DNA of 64,000 nt from JAKPAM01 sp047601745. Lineage in GTDB: Bacteria > Pseudomonadota > Gammaproteobacteria > Burkholderiales > Burkholderiaceae_E. The notes beneath the pieces are model-generated. The model saw nothing but the letters and a program-made list of their open reading frames with translations, did no database searches and was not told where the DNA came from. Positions 1 to 8,959 of the stretch are shown here, in pieces; the first letter of the stretch is position 1, and every line of letters starts with the position of its first letter. Location of the stretch: positions 5,642,001-5,706,000 of the forward strand of contig JASGIS010000001.1 of NCBI GenBank assembly GCA_047601745.1. The letters are read 5' to 3'. Position numbers and translations under genes: made by a program.

Positions 1-1
1 C

Positions 2-340
2 GACACGCCGCGCTGGTCCCGCCCGCACCTGACCGGCAACGGCGACGGCATCGATCCGCGCAGCCTGGGCCTGACCGAACGCCAGATCGCCGTGCTGCGC
101 CTGATCCTGCGCGGCCTGCCCAACAAGCTGATCTGCCGCGACCTGAACCTGGCCGAAGGCACGATCAAGGTCCACGTCAGCGCGGTGCTGCGTGTGCTCG
201 GCGTGCGCAATCGCACGCAGGCGATCATCGCCGCCCGCGAACTCGGGCTCAAGCTCGATGACGAGGTCACGCCTGGATCGGCTCGTCCCGGCCCGCTCCC
301 AGCAGCTCAACCGTCTTTCGCATCGCGACCTCTGGCGTGA
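2..340 (+). CDS. LuxR-family response regulator, C-terminal part (5' end outside window)
   Basis: Only the C-terminal 112 residues are present; the gene enters from the left edge. A LuxR-type helix-turn-helix is clear: LTERQIAVLRLILRGLPNK, then LAEGTIKVHVSAVLRVLGV and RNRTQAIIAA, the signature of NarL/FixJ output domains that bind DNA as dimers. The upstream receiver domain, if present, lies outside the window, so the signal and partner kinase are unknown. After the domain there is a roughly 25-residue Pro/Ala-rich tail. Its last 74 bases overlap the 3' end of the convergent HDOD gene. Confidence 0.8.
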   Translation, partial: DTPRWSRPHLTGNGDGIDPRSLGLTERQIAVLRLILRGLPNKLICRDLNLAEGTIKVHVSAVLRVLGVRNRTQAIIAARELGLKLDDEVTPGSARPGPLPAAQPSFASRPLA

Positions 341-1118
341 GCCCCAACAGGTGGCCGAGCCCCTCGAAGTCCTGCTGCAGCGCCGGGTGATGCCAGCCGC
401 CCTCGCTGTGGCGGGCGATGCGCGTCGCCAGCAGGACGGTCCGCACGCGCGGCGACGCCGCCATCCGGTCGTCGGTCGCCCGCGCCAGCAGCGCCGGCAG
501 GCGCCACCGCGTCATCAGTGCCTGCTCCAGGTCGTTCAGCGCCACGCCCAGGATCTCGCGCTCCAGCCCCTCGCGTGACGAGCCGAGGTCGGTCGCCGAG
601 CGCCGGGCCAGGCGCAGCGCCAGCGCCGGCGCGTGGCACCAGACCAGCAGTTCGACGAAATCGTGCAGCAGCGCGGCCTCGTGCAGCACCTCGGCCTCGA
701 TGTCGACGCGATGCGTCGAGTACGCCAGCGCCAGCTTCGCGGCGCGATAGCTGCGCTCGACGACGGTCCTGACGCCATCGATCGCCTGCGGCCAGTCGGC
801 CAGCATCCGTTCGACCGTCGGCTGGTCGACGAAATGGTGAAGGAACGGCGGGACGCCCATCAGCAGCACCGCGCTGTTGACGGTCAGCACGTCCGATTCG
901 ACACGCTTGGGCCGGTGGGCCGCCAGATGCGCGAGCACCTTGACCGTCATCAGCGGATCTTCGAGCACGATCGCGCTGATCGTCTGCGCATCGACCCGAT
1001 CCTCGTCGGCGCGCAGCGCGTCGAGCGCGTCGCTCGTCTGCTGCAGGATCGGCACGTCGGCCTGCCGGATCCGGTCGACCCATTGCGGAAGATTGGCGGG
1101 CGTATCGAATTTGGGCAT
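267..1118 (-). CDS. HDOD domain protein
   Basis: A 283-residue protein occupied almost wholly by an HDOD domain, a non-catalytic relative of HD phosphohydrolases found in signalling proteins. Seen: the N-terminal pattern of alternating helices with VLEDPLMTVKVLAHLAAHRP, the central VNSAVLLMGVPPFLHHFV, and HEAALLHDFVELLVW. No GGDEF, EAL or receiver domain is fused to it. HDOD proteins are usually regulatory scaffolds in motility or second-messenger pathways; the partner here is unknown. The gene converges on the LuxR-type gene and overlaps its end. The start ATG is followed by PKFDTPANLPQWVDRI, a typical beginning for short HDOD proteins. Confidence 0.8.
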   Translation of the reverse strand: MPKFDTPANLPQWVDRIRQADVPILQQTSDALDALRADEDRVDAQTISAIVLEDPLMTVKVLAHLAAHRPKRVESDVLTVNSAVLLMGVPPFLHHFVDQPTVERMLADWPQAIDGVRTVVERSYRAAKLALAYSTHRVDIEAEVLHEAALLHDFVELLVWCHAPALALRLARRSATDLGSSREGLEREILGVALNDLEQALMTRWRLPALLARATDDRMAASPRVRTVLLATRIARHSEGGWHHPALQQDFEGLGHLLGLTPEVAMRKTVELLGAGRDEPIQA

Positions 1119-1191
1119 CGCTGACTCGTTGGAAGTCTCCGCTATGCCCGGTTATCGGCATCGGCCGGCCGCGCTTGAATCGACGGCCGTC

Positions 1192-1310
1192 CGCAGCCCC
1201 ACCCGCAGCCCCACCCGCAGCCCCTCGCCCCTCGCCCCTCGCCCCTCGCCCCTCGTAGCCCGTAGCCCGTAGCCCGTAGCCCGTAGCCCGTAGCCCGTAG
1301 CCCGTAGCCC
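1192..1310. repeat. Compound tandem repeat, mostly heptamers
   Basis: Three adjoining blocks lie between the divergent HDOD and hydrolase genes: a 12-bp unit CGCAGCCCCACC (about 2.7 copies, 1192-1223), then CCCCTCG five times (1221-1255), then GTAGCCC eight times without error (1255-1310). Both heptamers are perfect copies, which suggests recent slippage. The array lies upstream of the hydrolase start and probably near the promoters of both genes. Confidence 0.9.
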
Positions 1311-1386
1311 GAAACGGCGTCGGCGGGCCGACGGTACACTGCACGCACCCGGCCGGCATCCCGGCCCACGAAAGCAGGAGACACCG

Positions 1387-2211
1387 TTGAACGCCCCATC
1401 CGACCCGTCCGTCGCGCCCCGCCTCCATCACGAGATCGTCGATGCCGGCACGGCCGACGACCGCCGCCCGTACCTGTTCATGATCCACGGCATGCTGTCA
1501 GACCGCCGACAGTGGCGGCTGAATCTGGACGCGGTGTCGCGCCATACCCGACCGGTGCTGATCGAGCTGTGGGGCCACGGCGATTCACCTGCGCCGACCG
1601 ATCCAGCGTGCTACACGGTCGCGAACTACATGGCCCAGATCGACGCGCTGCGCGAATCGTTGGGCGCCGACCGCATCGTGCTGTGCGGCCAGTCGTTCGG
1701 CGCCGCGTTGACGCTGCGCTATTCGGTCGAGCATCCGGACCGCGTGAGCGCGCAGATCTTCACGAACACCACGTCGGCGCTGATGCCGCCCGAGGCCCAA
1801 CGCCCCGAGCACGAGCGCGAGGCGCTGGTGCGGTTCATCCGCGCCGAAGGACAGATGGCGATCGGCACGCTGCCGTTCCATCCGCGGCTGGCGCGGCGGT
1901 TGCCGCCGGAGGTCAAGGAACAGTTGATGGCGGCGGCGGCCAGCGTCGACACCGAGGCGGTCGCGCTGGCGTTGAGCGTCACCGGCCCGCAACTGACGGT
2001 CTACGAGGAGATGCCGCGCATCGCCTGCCCAACGCTGCTCGTCAACGGCATGCGCGAGGGCGCGTTCCAAGAGGCTCGCGACCTGGTCGAAGCACGCCTG
2101 CCCGGCTGCCGGATCGTCGACGTACCGACCGCCGGCCACGCGGTCAACATCGAGGAACCCGAGGCGTTCAACGAAGCAGCGTCGGCCTTCCTCGCGGCGG
2201 TGCTCAGGTAG
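1387..2211 (+). CDS. Alpha/beta hydrolase
   Basis: A 274-residue alpha/beta-hydrolase-fold enzyme. Seen: the oxyanion-hole strand LFMIHGMLSD (residues 30-39), the nucleophile elbow GQSFG with Ser103, and the catalytic histidine in AGHAVN near residue 250. The usual acid after strand 7 is not obvious (VNGMREGAF). The substrate is not predictable; the closest general class is the esterase/lactonase/MhpC-like group. A TTG start is chosen because AGGAG lies six bases upstream and no ATG is better placed. It reads away from the heptamer array and converges on the oxidoreductase gene. Confidence 0.8.
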   Translation: MNAPSDPSVAPRLHHEIVDAGTADDRRPYLFMIHGMLSDRRQWRLNLDAVSRHTRPVLIELWGHGDSPAPTDPACYTVANYMAQIDALRESLGADRIVLCGQSFGAALTLRYSVEHPDRVSAQIFTNTTSALMPPEAQRPEHEREALVRFIRAEGQMAIGTLPFHPRLARRLPPEVKEQLMAAAASVDTEAVALALSVTGPQLTVYEEMPRIACPTLLVNGMREGAFQEARDLVEARLPGCRIVDVPTAGHAVNIEEPEAFNEAASAFLAAVLR

Positions 2212-2276
2212 GGCCTGCGTTCACGCAACGATCGTCGGCATCGGCTCGATCGTCGTGTGCGCGGGCCCGAAGCGCG

Positions 2277-3278
2277 TCAGCGCACGCGGACCATCCGCTT
2301 GCCGATGTTCTCGCCGGCGAGCAGGCCCACCAGCGCCGCCGGCGCGTTCTCCAGGCCGTCGACGATGTCTTCGCGCACCTTCAGTTGCCCGGACTGCACC
2401 CACTGCTGCATCTGCGCGATCGCCTCGTCGCGTTCGCCGTAGTGGTCCATGACGATGAAGCCGCGGATGGTCAGGCGCTTGGTGACGATCAGGCCCGGCA
2501 CGCCGCGCGGCCCCGCGGTCGGCGGCGCGCCGTCATAAGCGGACACCGCCCCGCAGCAGGCGATGCGCCCGCGCAGGTTCATGCCGAACAGGCAGGCCTC
2601 GAACACCGGGCCGCCGACGTTGTCGAAATACACGTCGATGCCCTTCGGACAGGCTTCGATCAGCGCCTTCTTGAACTGCGGCGCCTTGTAGTCGACCACC
2701 GCGTCGAAGCCCAGTTCGCGCTGCAGCAACGCGCACTTGTCGGCCCCGCCGGCGATGCCGACGACCCGACAGCCCTGGATCTTCGCGATCTGGCCGACCA
2801 GCGAGCCGACCGATCCGCCGGCCGCGGACACGACGACGGTCTCGCCGGGTCGGGGTTCACCGTAGCGCAGCAGCCCGAAATAAGCGGTCAGGCCGGCGAC
2901 GCCGTAGACGCTGAGCAGATGGCTGATCGGCTCGATGGCTGGCAGCTTGAACAGCTTGTCGCCGCCGACGACCGCATAGTCCTGCCAGCCGGTGTCGGCG
3001 AACACGCGCTCGCCGACCGCGAACGCCGGATCGTTCGACTCGACGACCTCGGCGATCGCGCCGCCGGCCATCACCTGGCCGGCCTCGACCGCCGATCGAT
3101 ACGTGGCCCCCTGCATCCAGGCGCGGTTGGCGGCATCGAGCGACAGCATCAGCGTGCGCAGCAGTACCTGGCCCGGCCCCGGCGTCGGGATCGGCCCGGC
3201 CCCCTGCCGGAAATGCTCGACCGTCAGCTTGCCCTGGGGGTTCGATTGCAGAAGGATCTGGCGGTTTTCCTGCGACAC
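2277..3278 (-). CDS. NADP-dependent oxidoreductase (MDR family, YfmJ/CurA-like)
   Basis: A 333-residue zinc-free medium-chain dehydrogenase/reductase. Seen: an N-terminal GroES-like domain (PTPGPGQVLLRTLMLSLD), a nucleotide-binding segment VVVSAAGGSVGSLVGQIAKI near residue 150, FDNVGGPVFEACL, and a C-terminal GENIGKRMVRV. Relatives reduce alkenal/alkenone or curcumin-type double bonds with NADPH in the cytoplasm. The GTG start (MSQENRQ) is supported by a GAGGAG sequence just upstream; the open frame continues further 5' but without family similarity. It lies 77 bases downstream of the alcohol dehydrogenase gene on the same strand and may be co-transcribed with it. Confidence 0.85.
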   Translation of the reverse strand: MSQENRQILLQSNPQGKLTVEHFRQGAGPIPTPGPGQVLLRTLMLSLDAANRAWMQGATYRSAVEAGQVMAGGAIAEVVESNDPAFAVGERVFADTGWQDYAVVGGDKLFKLPAIEPISHLLSVYGVAGLTAYFGLLRYGEPRPGETVVVSAAGGSVGSLVGQIAKIQGCRVVGIAGGADKCALLQRELGFDAVVDYKAPQFKKALIEACPKGIDVYFDNVGGPVFEACLFGMNLRGRIACCGAVSAYDGAPPTAGPRGVPGLIVTKRLTIRGFIVMDHYGERDEAIAQMQQWVQSGQLKVREDIVDGLENAPAALVGLLAGENIGKRMVRVR

Positions 3279-3355
3279 GGCGGTCTCCTCGGTCTTCGTT
3301 GTCGATAGCCCGGCATCGTACCGTGAACCGCCGTCGGTCCGGATTCGACGGGCTC

Positions 3356-4438
3356 TCAGTTGAAGACGATGACGTTGCGGGCGATGCCGCCCTTCTTCAT
3401 CGCTTCGAAGCCCTCGTTGATCTGCGACAGCTCGATCCTGCCGGACAGCAGGTCGTCCAGGTGCAGCTTGCCCTGCAGGTAAAAGTCGACCAGGCGGGGC
3501 ATATCGACGCGGAAGCGGTTCGACCCCATCGACGAGCCCTGGATGCGGCGCTCGCGCAGGAAGTCGGCCGCGTGCAGTTCGATCTTGGTCCCGAACGGCA
3601 CCATGCCGATGACGGTCGCGGTACCGCCCTGGCGCAACATGCCGAACGCGTCTTCCACCGTCTGCTTCAGCCCCACGCACTCGAAGCTCCACTGCACGCC
3701 GCCGGCCGTCAACGCCTGCACCTGGTCCTTGGACGTCCCGTCGCTGCCGTCGACGACGTCGGTCGCGCCGAACTTGCGGGCCATCTCGAGCTTGACCGGG
3801 TCGCGATCGACCGCGATGATCCGCCCCGCGCCGGCGATCGCCGCCCCGTTGATCGCCGACAGGCCGATGCCGCCGCAGCCGATGACGGCCACCGTATCGC
3901 CGGGCTGGACCCCGGCCGTGTGCACGACCGCGCCGTAACCGGTGATCACGCCGCAGCCGATCAGCGCGGCCAGCTCGAGCGGCATGTCGGGCCGGACCTT
4001 GACCAGCGCGTGTTCGTGCACGAGCATCTGCTCGGCGAACGACGACAGGTTCAGGAACTGGTTCAACAGCTTGCCGTTCCAGCGCATCCGCCTGGCGACG
4101 CCCGGCATCAGCTTGACGTCGGTGTTGTTGCAGATCGTCATGTGACCGGTCAGACAGAACTCGCAGTGCCCGCAGAACACCGACAGGCAGGTGATCACGT
4201 GGTCGCCGGGCTTGACGTAGGTGACGTCCTCGCCGACCGCTTCGACGACGCCCGCCGATTCGTGGCCGAGCACCGCCGGCGTCGGCCACGGATACTTGCC
4301 CTCGATGAAGTGCAGATCGCTGTGGCACAGGCCGGCGACCGCGGTGCGGATCAGCACCTCGCGTCGTCCGGGCTTGTCGATCTCGACGTCTTCGATCGTC
4401 AGCGGTTGATTGGGCGCGTGCAGGACGGCTGCCTTCAT
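3356..4438 (-). CDS. Zinc-dependent alcohol dehydrogenase
   Basis: A 360-residue class-III-like zinc alcohol dehydrogenase. Catalytic zinc ligands are visible in GLCHSD and GHESAG; the four structural zinc cysteines are in CGHCEFCLTGHMTIC. The Rossmann motif is VIGCGGIGLSAINGAAIAGA, followed by an acidic residue (VDRD), so NAD is the expected cofactor. The pattern resembles the group often annotated as NDMA-dependent or generic alcohol dehydrogenases, which oxidise primary alcohols or related substrates. AGGAG precedes the ATG at a good distance. It is divergent from ku across about 200 bases. Confidence 0.85.
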   Translation of the reverse strand: MKAAVLHAPNQPLTIEDVEIDKPGRREVLIRTAVAGLCHSDLHFIEGKYPWPTPAVLGHESAGVVEAVGEDVTYVKPGDHVITCLSVFCGHCEFCLTGHMTICNNTDVKLMPGVARRMRWNGKLLNQFLNLSSFAEQMLVHEHALVKVRPDMPLELAALIGCGVITGYGAVVHTAGVQPGDTVAVIGCGGIGLSAINGAAIAGAGRIIAVDRDPVKLEMARKFGATDVVDGSDGTSKDQVQALTAGGVQWSFECVGLKQTVEDAFGMLRQGGTATVIGMVPFGTKIELHAADFLRERRIQGSSMGSNRFRVDMPRLVDFYLQGKLHLDDLLSGRIELSQINEGFEAMKKGGIARNVIVFN

Positions 4439-4639
4439 GGGGGGGTCTCCTGATTCGTCTTCGTGGGCGGATGGGCTCGATCTTCGCGTGAGCAGGCCCT
4501 GGGCGACGATTCTGCCATCCGGAGGGACGGCGGACCAGCGAGCGTTCCACCGGCGCGGCGACGGGGTCCTGTCCTACAGGCACGCCCGCCGGCCGCTGTT
4601 AGCGTGAATCGATCATCGCATCGGGACAGGAAGGGACGC

Positions 4640-5827
4640 ATGACAATGCGCAAGGCAACGACCGGCCAGGCGTCGTCGCCCCGACCGGCGACGACGGTCA
4701 ATGCCGCGAAGGTCGCGAAGGCTGCGAAGACCGGGAAGGCTGTGAAGACCGGGAAGGCTGTGAAGACCGTGAAGGCTGCGAAGACCAGCGGGGCCGCCGG
4801 CACCGCGAAGGCGGTGAAGGCGGTGAAGGCGGTGAAAGCCACACGCGGTACGACCTCGCGCAGTTCGACGACGCGCGGCCCGGGAACGACGAACGGCGGC
4901 GCGCGTAGCGATCGCCGGGCGCCCGACGCCGCCGCGCCGACGTCGACGCGGACGCTGTGGAAGGGCGCGATCAGCTTCGGCCTGGTCCACATTCCGGTCG
5001 GCCTGTATTCGGCGACCCGCGACTCGGGCATCGATTTCGACTGGCTGGACCGGCGATCGATGCAGCCGGTCGGTTATCGCCGCATCAACAAGATCACCGG
5101 GCGCGAAGTGCCCGCCAAGGACATCGTCCGCGGCGTCGAGATCGACAAGAACCGCTATGTGGTGCTCAGCCCCGAGGAAATCGCAGCGGCTTACCCGAAG
5201 ACCACGCAGACGATCGAGATAGAAGCCTTCGTCGACGCCGACGAGATCCCGTTCGTCTATCTCGAACGCCCGTACTACACGGCGCCGCTCGAGCGCGGCG
5301 AAAAAGTCTACGCGCTGCTGCGCGAAGCGCTGCTGCGCACGCAGCGCGTCGGCATCGCGAAGCTCGTCATCCAGAACCGGCAGCATCTGGCCGTGCTGAT
5401 CCCGTGCGGCCGCGCGCTGGTGCTGAACCTGCTCCGCTGGGGCGGCGAGATCCGGTCGTTCGAACAGCTCGACCTGCCGCCGGCCGACCCGAAGGCCGCC
5501 GGCATCCGCGACGGCGAACTGGCGATGGCCACGAAGCTGATCGACGAGATGACCGAACGCTGGGACGCCGATCAGTTCCGCGATTCGTTCGCCGAAGAGA
5601 TCATGAAACTCGTGCACGCGAAGGCCGACACCGGAGACATCGAATCGGTGGCCGAGCCGGCCGTAGAAGCACCGCCCGGCGGCGCGCAGATCGTCGACCT
5701 GACGGCGCTGCTCAAGCGCAGCCTCGGCGGCGGCGGCCGGGCGAACGCGGGCAAGGACGACACCGACGGCGGCGGGCGCGGCGGCGCGCGCCGGCCCAGC
5801 CGCCCGTCGCGATCCGCGCAGCGCTGA
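4640..5827 (+). CDS. ku: Ku protein for non-homologous end joining, with N-terminal Lys/Ala/Val repeats
   Basis: A bacterial Ku homodimer subunit that encircles DNA ends and recruits LigD. The Ku core starts near residue 105 with TLWKGAISFGLVHIPVGLYS and continues through VLSPEEIAAAYPKTTQTIEI and TAPLERGEKVYALLREAL. Residues of about 15-70 are a low-complexity basic segment built of AAK, VAK and AVK units, like histone H1 tails. In many bacterial Ku proteins the basic extension is C-terminal; here the C-terminus is only a short Gly/Arg-rich tail. The ATG at 4640 follows GGAAGGG; the frame is open further upstream without similarity. ligD starts 15 bases downstream, an evident operon. Confidence 0.93.
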   Translation: MTMRKATTGQASSPRPATTVNAAKVAKAAKTGKAVKTGKAVKTVKAAKTSGAAGTAKAVKAVKAVKATRGTTSRSSTTRGPGTTNGGARSDRRAPDAAAPTSTRTLWKGAISFGLVHIPVGLYSATRDSGIDFDWLDRRSMQPVGYRRINKITGREVPAKDIVRGVEIDKNRYVVLSPEEIAAAYPKTTQTIEIEAFVDADEIPFVYLERPYYTAPLERGEKVYALLREALLRTQRVGIAKLVIQNRQHLAVLIPCGRALVLNLLRWGGEIRSFEQLDLPPADPKAAGIRDGELAMATKLIDEMTERWDADQFRDSFAEEIMKLVHAKADTGDIESVAEPAVEAPPGGAQIVDLTALLKRSLGGGGRANAGKDDTDGGGRGGARRPSRPSRSAQR

Positions 5828-5842
5828 AAAGGATGCCGCGCG

Positions 5843-8503
5843 ATGGGCAACGATCGCCTCGCGACCTATCGCCGCAAGCGGGACTTCACGAAAACCTCGG
5901 AACCGGCCGGCAGCGTCTCCGGCGGCAACGGGCGGCAGTTCGTCGTCCATAAGCACTGGGCGCGCCAACTGCACTACGATCTGCGGCTCGAGCTGGACGG
6001 CACGATGAAGAGCTGGGCCGTGCCCAAGGGCCCCAGTCTCGACCCGGCCGACAAACGGATGGCCGTGCAGGTCGAAGACCATCCGATCGACTACAACACG
6101 TTCGAAGGCCGGATTCCGGCGGGCCAGTATGGCGCCGGCCGGGTCATCATCTGGGACCGCGGCCGTTGGACGCCGATCGGCGATGCACGGCGCGGCTATC
6201 GCGAGGGCAAGCTCGAGTTCACGCTGCACGGCCACAAGCTGCGCGGCAGATGGACGCTGATCCGGATGCACGGCCGCGAGCACGAGCGCCAGCCCCCCTG
6301 GCTGCTGATCAAGGGGCATGACGAGTTCGAGCGGCCGTCGGACGCTTATCGGATCGTCGAGGCGATGCCCGACAGCGTCGCAGCGATGCCCGATGACCCC
6401 GCGATGCCTGATGATCCCGCCATGCCGGATGACGCCGCCATGCCGGATGACGCCGCGATGCCGGAAGGCGCGGCGGTCTCTGATGAGGCTGCGGTCCCCG
6501 GTCGCGCCTCGATGCCCGGTGGCACCGCCGCGCTGCCGAAATCGCTGTCGCCGCAACTGGCGACGCTGGTCGAGTCCGCGCCGCACGACCCACGGGCCTG
6601 GCAGTTCGAATTGAAGTTCGACGGTTATCGGGTGCTGACGCGGATCGATCGCGGCGCCGCGCGGCTGTTCACGCGCAATGGCAACGACTGGACCGCGCGC
6701 ATGCCCGCGCTCGCACGTGCGCTCGAACGGCTGCCGCTGCGCGACGGCTGGCTCGACGGCGAAGTGATCTGCCTCGACGCCAACGGCCATCCGGACTTCC
6801 AGGCCCTGCAGAATGCGTTCGACCGCGAGCGATCCGATGATCTGCTGTACTACCTGTTCGACCTGCCGTTCGCCGACGGGCACGACCTGCGCGGCCGCCC
6901 TTTGCATGAACGGCGCGACACGCTGCGGCGGCTGTTGGCCGAGGAGGGTGACGCGTCGCGCGGCCCCTTGCGATTCAGCGAAGCTTTCGACGCACCGGCC
7001 TCGCAACTGGTCGCCTCGGCATGCCGCCTGGGCTTCGAAGGCGTGATCGGCAAGCGGATCGATTCGCGCTATGCGTCGTCGCGCAACCGCGACTGGATCA
7101 AGTTGAAGTGCGGGTTCCGGCAGGAGTTCGTCATCGGCGGCTACACCGATCCCCGAGGATCGCGCGTCGGGCTCGGCGCGCTGCTGCTCGGCGTGCATCG
7201 CGGCGGCAAGCTTCGCTATGCCGGCAAGGTGGGCACCGGCTTCAACGACCGCACGCTGACCGATCTGGCCGCCAGGCTCGCGACGGTCGGGCGCAAGAGC
7301 TCGCCGTTCGACCTCGCCGACGAGGTGCCGCGCGGCGCGCATTGGGTCGAACCGGTGCTGGTCGCCGAAGTGGCATTCGCCGAATGGACGCGCGACCATC
7401 GCATCCGGCACGCGGTATTCCACGGGCTGCGTACCGACAAGCCGGCGCGGCGCATCACCCGCGAGCAGGTCCGCCCGCTCGACGACGACGCAACGACGAA
7501 CACCATGAATGATCAGAAACCGGGAAAGGCACGATCCTCGGCCGCGCACGCCGACGACAAACGATCGGGCGGCGTGCGATCCGCCACGCCGACCGCCTTC
7601 TCGAAGATCGAGGGACTGCGGATTTCGCACGCCGATCGCGTCGTCGATCCGTCGATCGGCGCCACCAAGCTCGACCTGGTCCGCTACTACGCGAAGGTCG
7701 CGCCGCTGATGCTCGAACATCTGATCGGCAGGCCGGTGTCGCTGGTACGCGCCCCCGACGGCGTCGACGGCGAGAAGTTCTTCCAGCGCCATCTGGACAC
7801 GATGACGATCCGTGGCGTGCGCACGCTCGATCCTTCGCTATGGCCCGATCATCCGCCGCTGCTGGAGATCGCCACCGCCGACGCATTGCTGCATGCGGCG
7901 CAGATGAACGTCATCGAACTGCATACGTGGAACGGCAGCAAGACACGGCTCGATCGCCCCGACCGCATCACCTTCGACCTGGATCCCGGCGAAGGCGTCG
8001 GTTGGCCGCAAGTGCGGGAAGCGGCCGAACTGGTGCATGCGATGCTCGACGAACTCGGCCTGCCGGCATTCCTGAAGACCAGCGGCGGCAAGGGACTGCA
8101 CGTCGTCGTACCGATCAAGCGCTTGCACGACTGGGAGACGGTCAAGGGTTTCTCGAAAGCGATCGTCGAGCATCTGGCCGCCACGCTGCCGCAGCGCTTC
8201 TCGGCCAAGAGCGGCCCGCGCAACCGCGTCGGCAAGGTCTACATCGACTACTTGCGCAACGGATTGTCGGCGACGACGGTGGCCGCCTGGTCGGCGCGGG
8301 CCCGCCCCGGCCTCGGCGTCTCGGTGCCGGTCGCATGGCGCGAATTGGATGAGTTGAGCGGCAGCACGCACTGGACGATCCAGAACATCGACGCGCGGCT
8401 GCGGATCGGCAACGAACCGTGGAACGGCTATGCGAAGGCGGCGGTGTCGATCGGCGCCGCGCTGAAGCGGCTCGGCCGAACCGATGGCCGCAACGAGGGA
8501 TGA
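5843..8503 (+). CDS. ligD: LigD, multifunctional DNA ligase D (PE-LIG-POL)
   Basis: An 886-residue NHEJ end-processing enzyme with domains in the Pseudomonas order. The 3'-phosphoesterase comes first (HKHWARQLHYDLRLELDG and EDHPIDYNTFEGRIPAGQYG, residues about 30-110). The ATP-dependent ligase follows with adenylation lysine in ELKFDGYR (about residue 258) and a C-terminal OB fold to about 550. The primase-polymerase is last, with the metal-binding FDLDPGEG near 711 and KTSGGKGLHVVVPI. Between PE and LIG (residues about 175-235) there are five-residue repeats such as PDDAAM. It adds nucleotides, trims 3' ends and seals breaks held by Ku, encoded just upstream. It is followed at once by a convergent tRNA. 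Confidence 0.95.
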   Translation: MGNDRLATYRRKRDFTKTSEPAGSVSGGNGRQFVVHKHWARQLHYDLRLELDGTMKSWAVPKGPSLDPADKRMAVQVEDHPIDYNTFEGRIPAGQYGAGRVIIWDRGRWTPIGDARRGYREGKLEFTLHGHKLRGRWTLIRMHGREHERQPPWLLIKGHDEFERPSDAYRIVEAMPDSVAAMPDDPAMPDDPAMPDDAAMPDDAAMPEGAAVSDEAAVPGRASMPGGTAALPKSLSPQLATLVESAPHDPRAWQFELKFDGYRVLTRIDRGAARLFTRNGNDWTARMPALARALERLPLRDGWLDGEVICLDANGHPDFQALQNAFDRERSDDLLYYLFDLPFADGHDLRGRPLHERRDTLRRLLAEEGDASRGPLRFSEAFDAPASQLVASACRLGFEGVIGKRIDSRYASSRNRDWIKLKCGFRQEFVIGGYTDPRGSRVGLGALLLGVHRGGKLRYAGKVGTGFNDRTLTDLAARLATVGRKSSPFDLADEVPRGAHWVEPVLVAEVAFAEWTRDHRIRHAVFHGLRTDKPARRITREQVRPLDDDATTNTMNDQKPGKARSSAAHADDKRSGGVRSATPTAFSKIEGLRISHADRVVDPSIGATKLDLVRYYAKVAPLMLEHLIGRPVSLVRAPDGVDGEKFFQRHLDTMTIRGVRTLDPSLWPDHPPLLEIATADALLHAAQMNVIELHTWNGSKTRLDRPDRITFDLDPGEGVGWPQVREAAELVHAMLDELGLPAFLKTSGGKGLHVVVPIKRLHDWETVKGFSKAIVEHLAATLPQRFSAKSGPRNRVGKVYIDYLRNGLSATTVAAWSARARPGLGVSVPVAWRELDELSGSTHWTIQNIDARLRIGNEPWNGYAKAAVSIGAALKRLGRTDGRNEG
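6364..6532 (+). repeat. In-frame imperfect 15-bp repeats in the LigD linker
   Basis: About ten degenerate copies of a 15-bp unit (consensus ATGCCGGATGACGCC) encode MPDDPA/MPDDAA-type pentapeptides between the phosphoesterase and ligase domains. The number of copies can change without a frameshift, so the linker length probably varies between strains. Confidence 0.8.
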
Positions 8504-8505
8504 TG

Positions 8506-8581
8506 TGGCGTCCCGTAGGGGATTCGAACCCCTGTACCGACCGTGAAAGGGTCGTGTCCTAGGCCTCTAGACGAACGGGAC
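8506..8581 (-). tRNA. tRNA-Glu (UUC), copy 1
   Basis: A 76-nt tRNA read on the minus strand, with the 3' CCA encoded. The acceptor stem starts GTCCCG and pairs with CGGGAC; the anticodon loop is CTTTCAC, giving anticodon UUC; the T loop is TTCGAAT. It differs only slightly from E. coli tRNA-Glu. It lies directly after ligD on the opposite strand. Confidence 0.97.
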
Positions 8582-8695
8582 AGATCACTGCGCCTTCCGC
8601 GCGGTCGCGGGCGGCGGGGCCGCAGCGGATCCGGAGATCCGCCGAGGAGCGGGTGAGCCCGCCCGGCCGTCGCAACGGCCAACCCTGGAAGATGT

Positions 8696-8771
8696 TGGCG
8701 TCCCGTAGGGGATTCGAACCCCTGTACCGACCGTGAAAGGGTCGTGTCCTAGGCCTCTAGACGAACGGGAC
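8696..8771 (-). tRNA. tRNA-Glu (UUC), copy 2
   Basis: Identical over the mature 76 nt to the copy 190 bases away, including the encoded CCA. It lies between tRNA-Ala and the other tRNA-Glu, so the three are probably one minus-strand transcript: Ala, Glu, Glu. Confidence 0.97.
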
Positions 8772-8785
8772 AACACGAAATTCGT

Positions 8786-8861
<76 letters not shown>

Positions 8862-8959
8862 CAAGCAAGCCCAGCATCATATCGGGCTTTTCTCGGCTCG
8901 TCAAGTCGTCCGGCCTCGCGTGCTAGACTCGTTCGCAACCGAGACGCGGAGTATGCACG

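Noticed and set aside
1192..1310. CRISPR array
   Set aside because: Units are 7-12 bases in direct tandem with no spacers.
4613..7792. A 1059-codon open frame on the minus strand opposite ku and ligD
   Set aside because: Composition is Arg/Ala/His/Gln-rich with no domain; it mirrors the third-position GC bias of the real genes.
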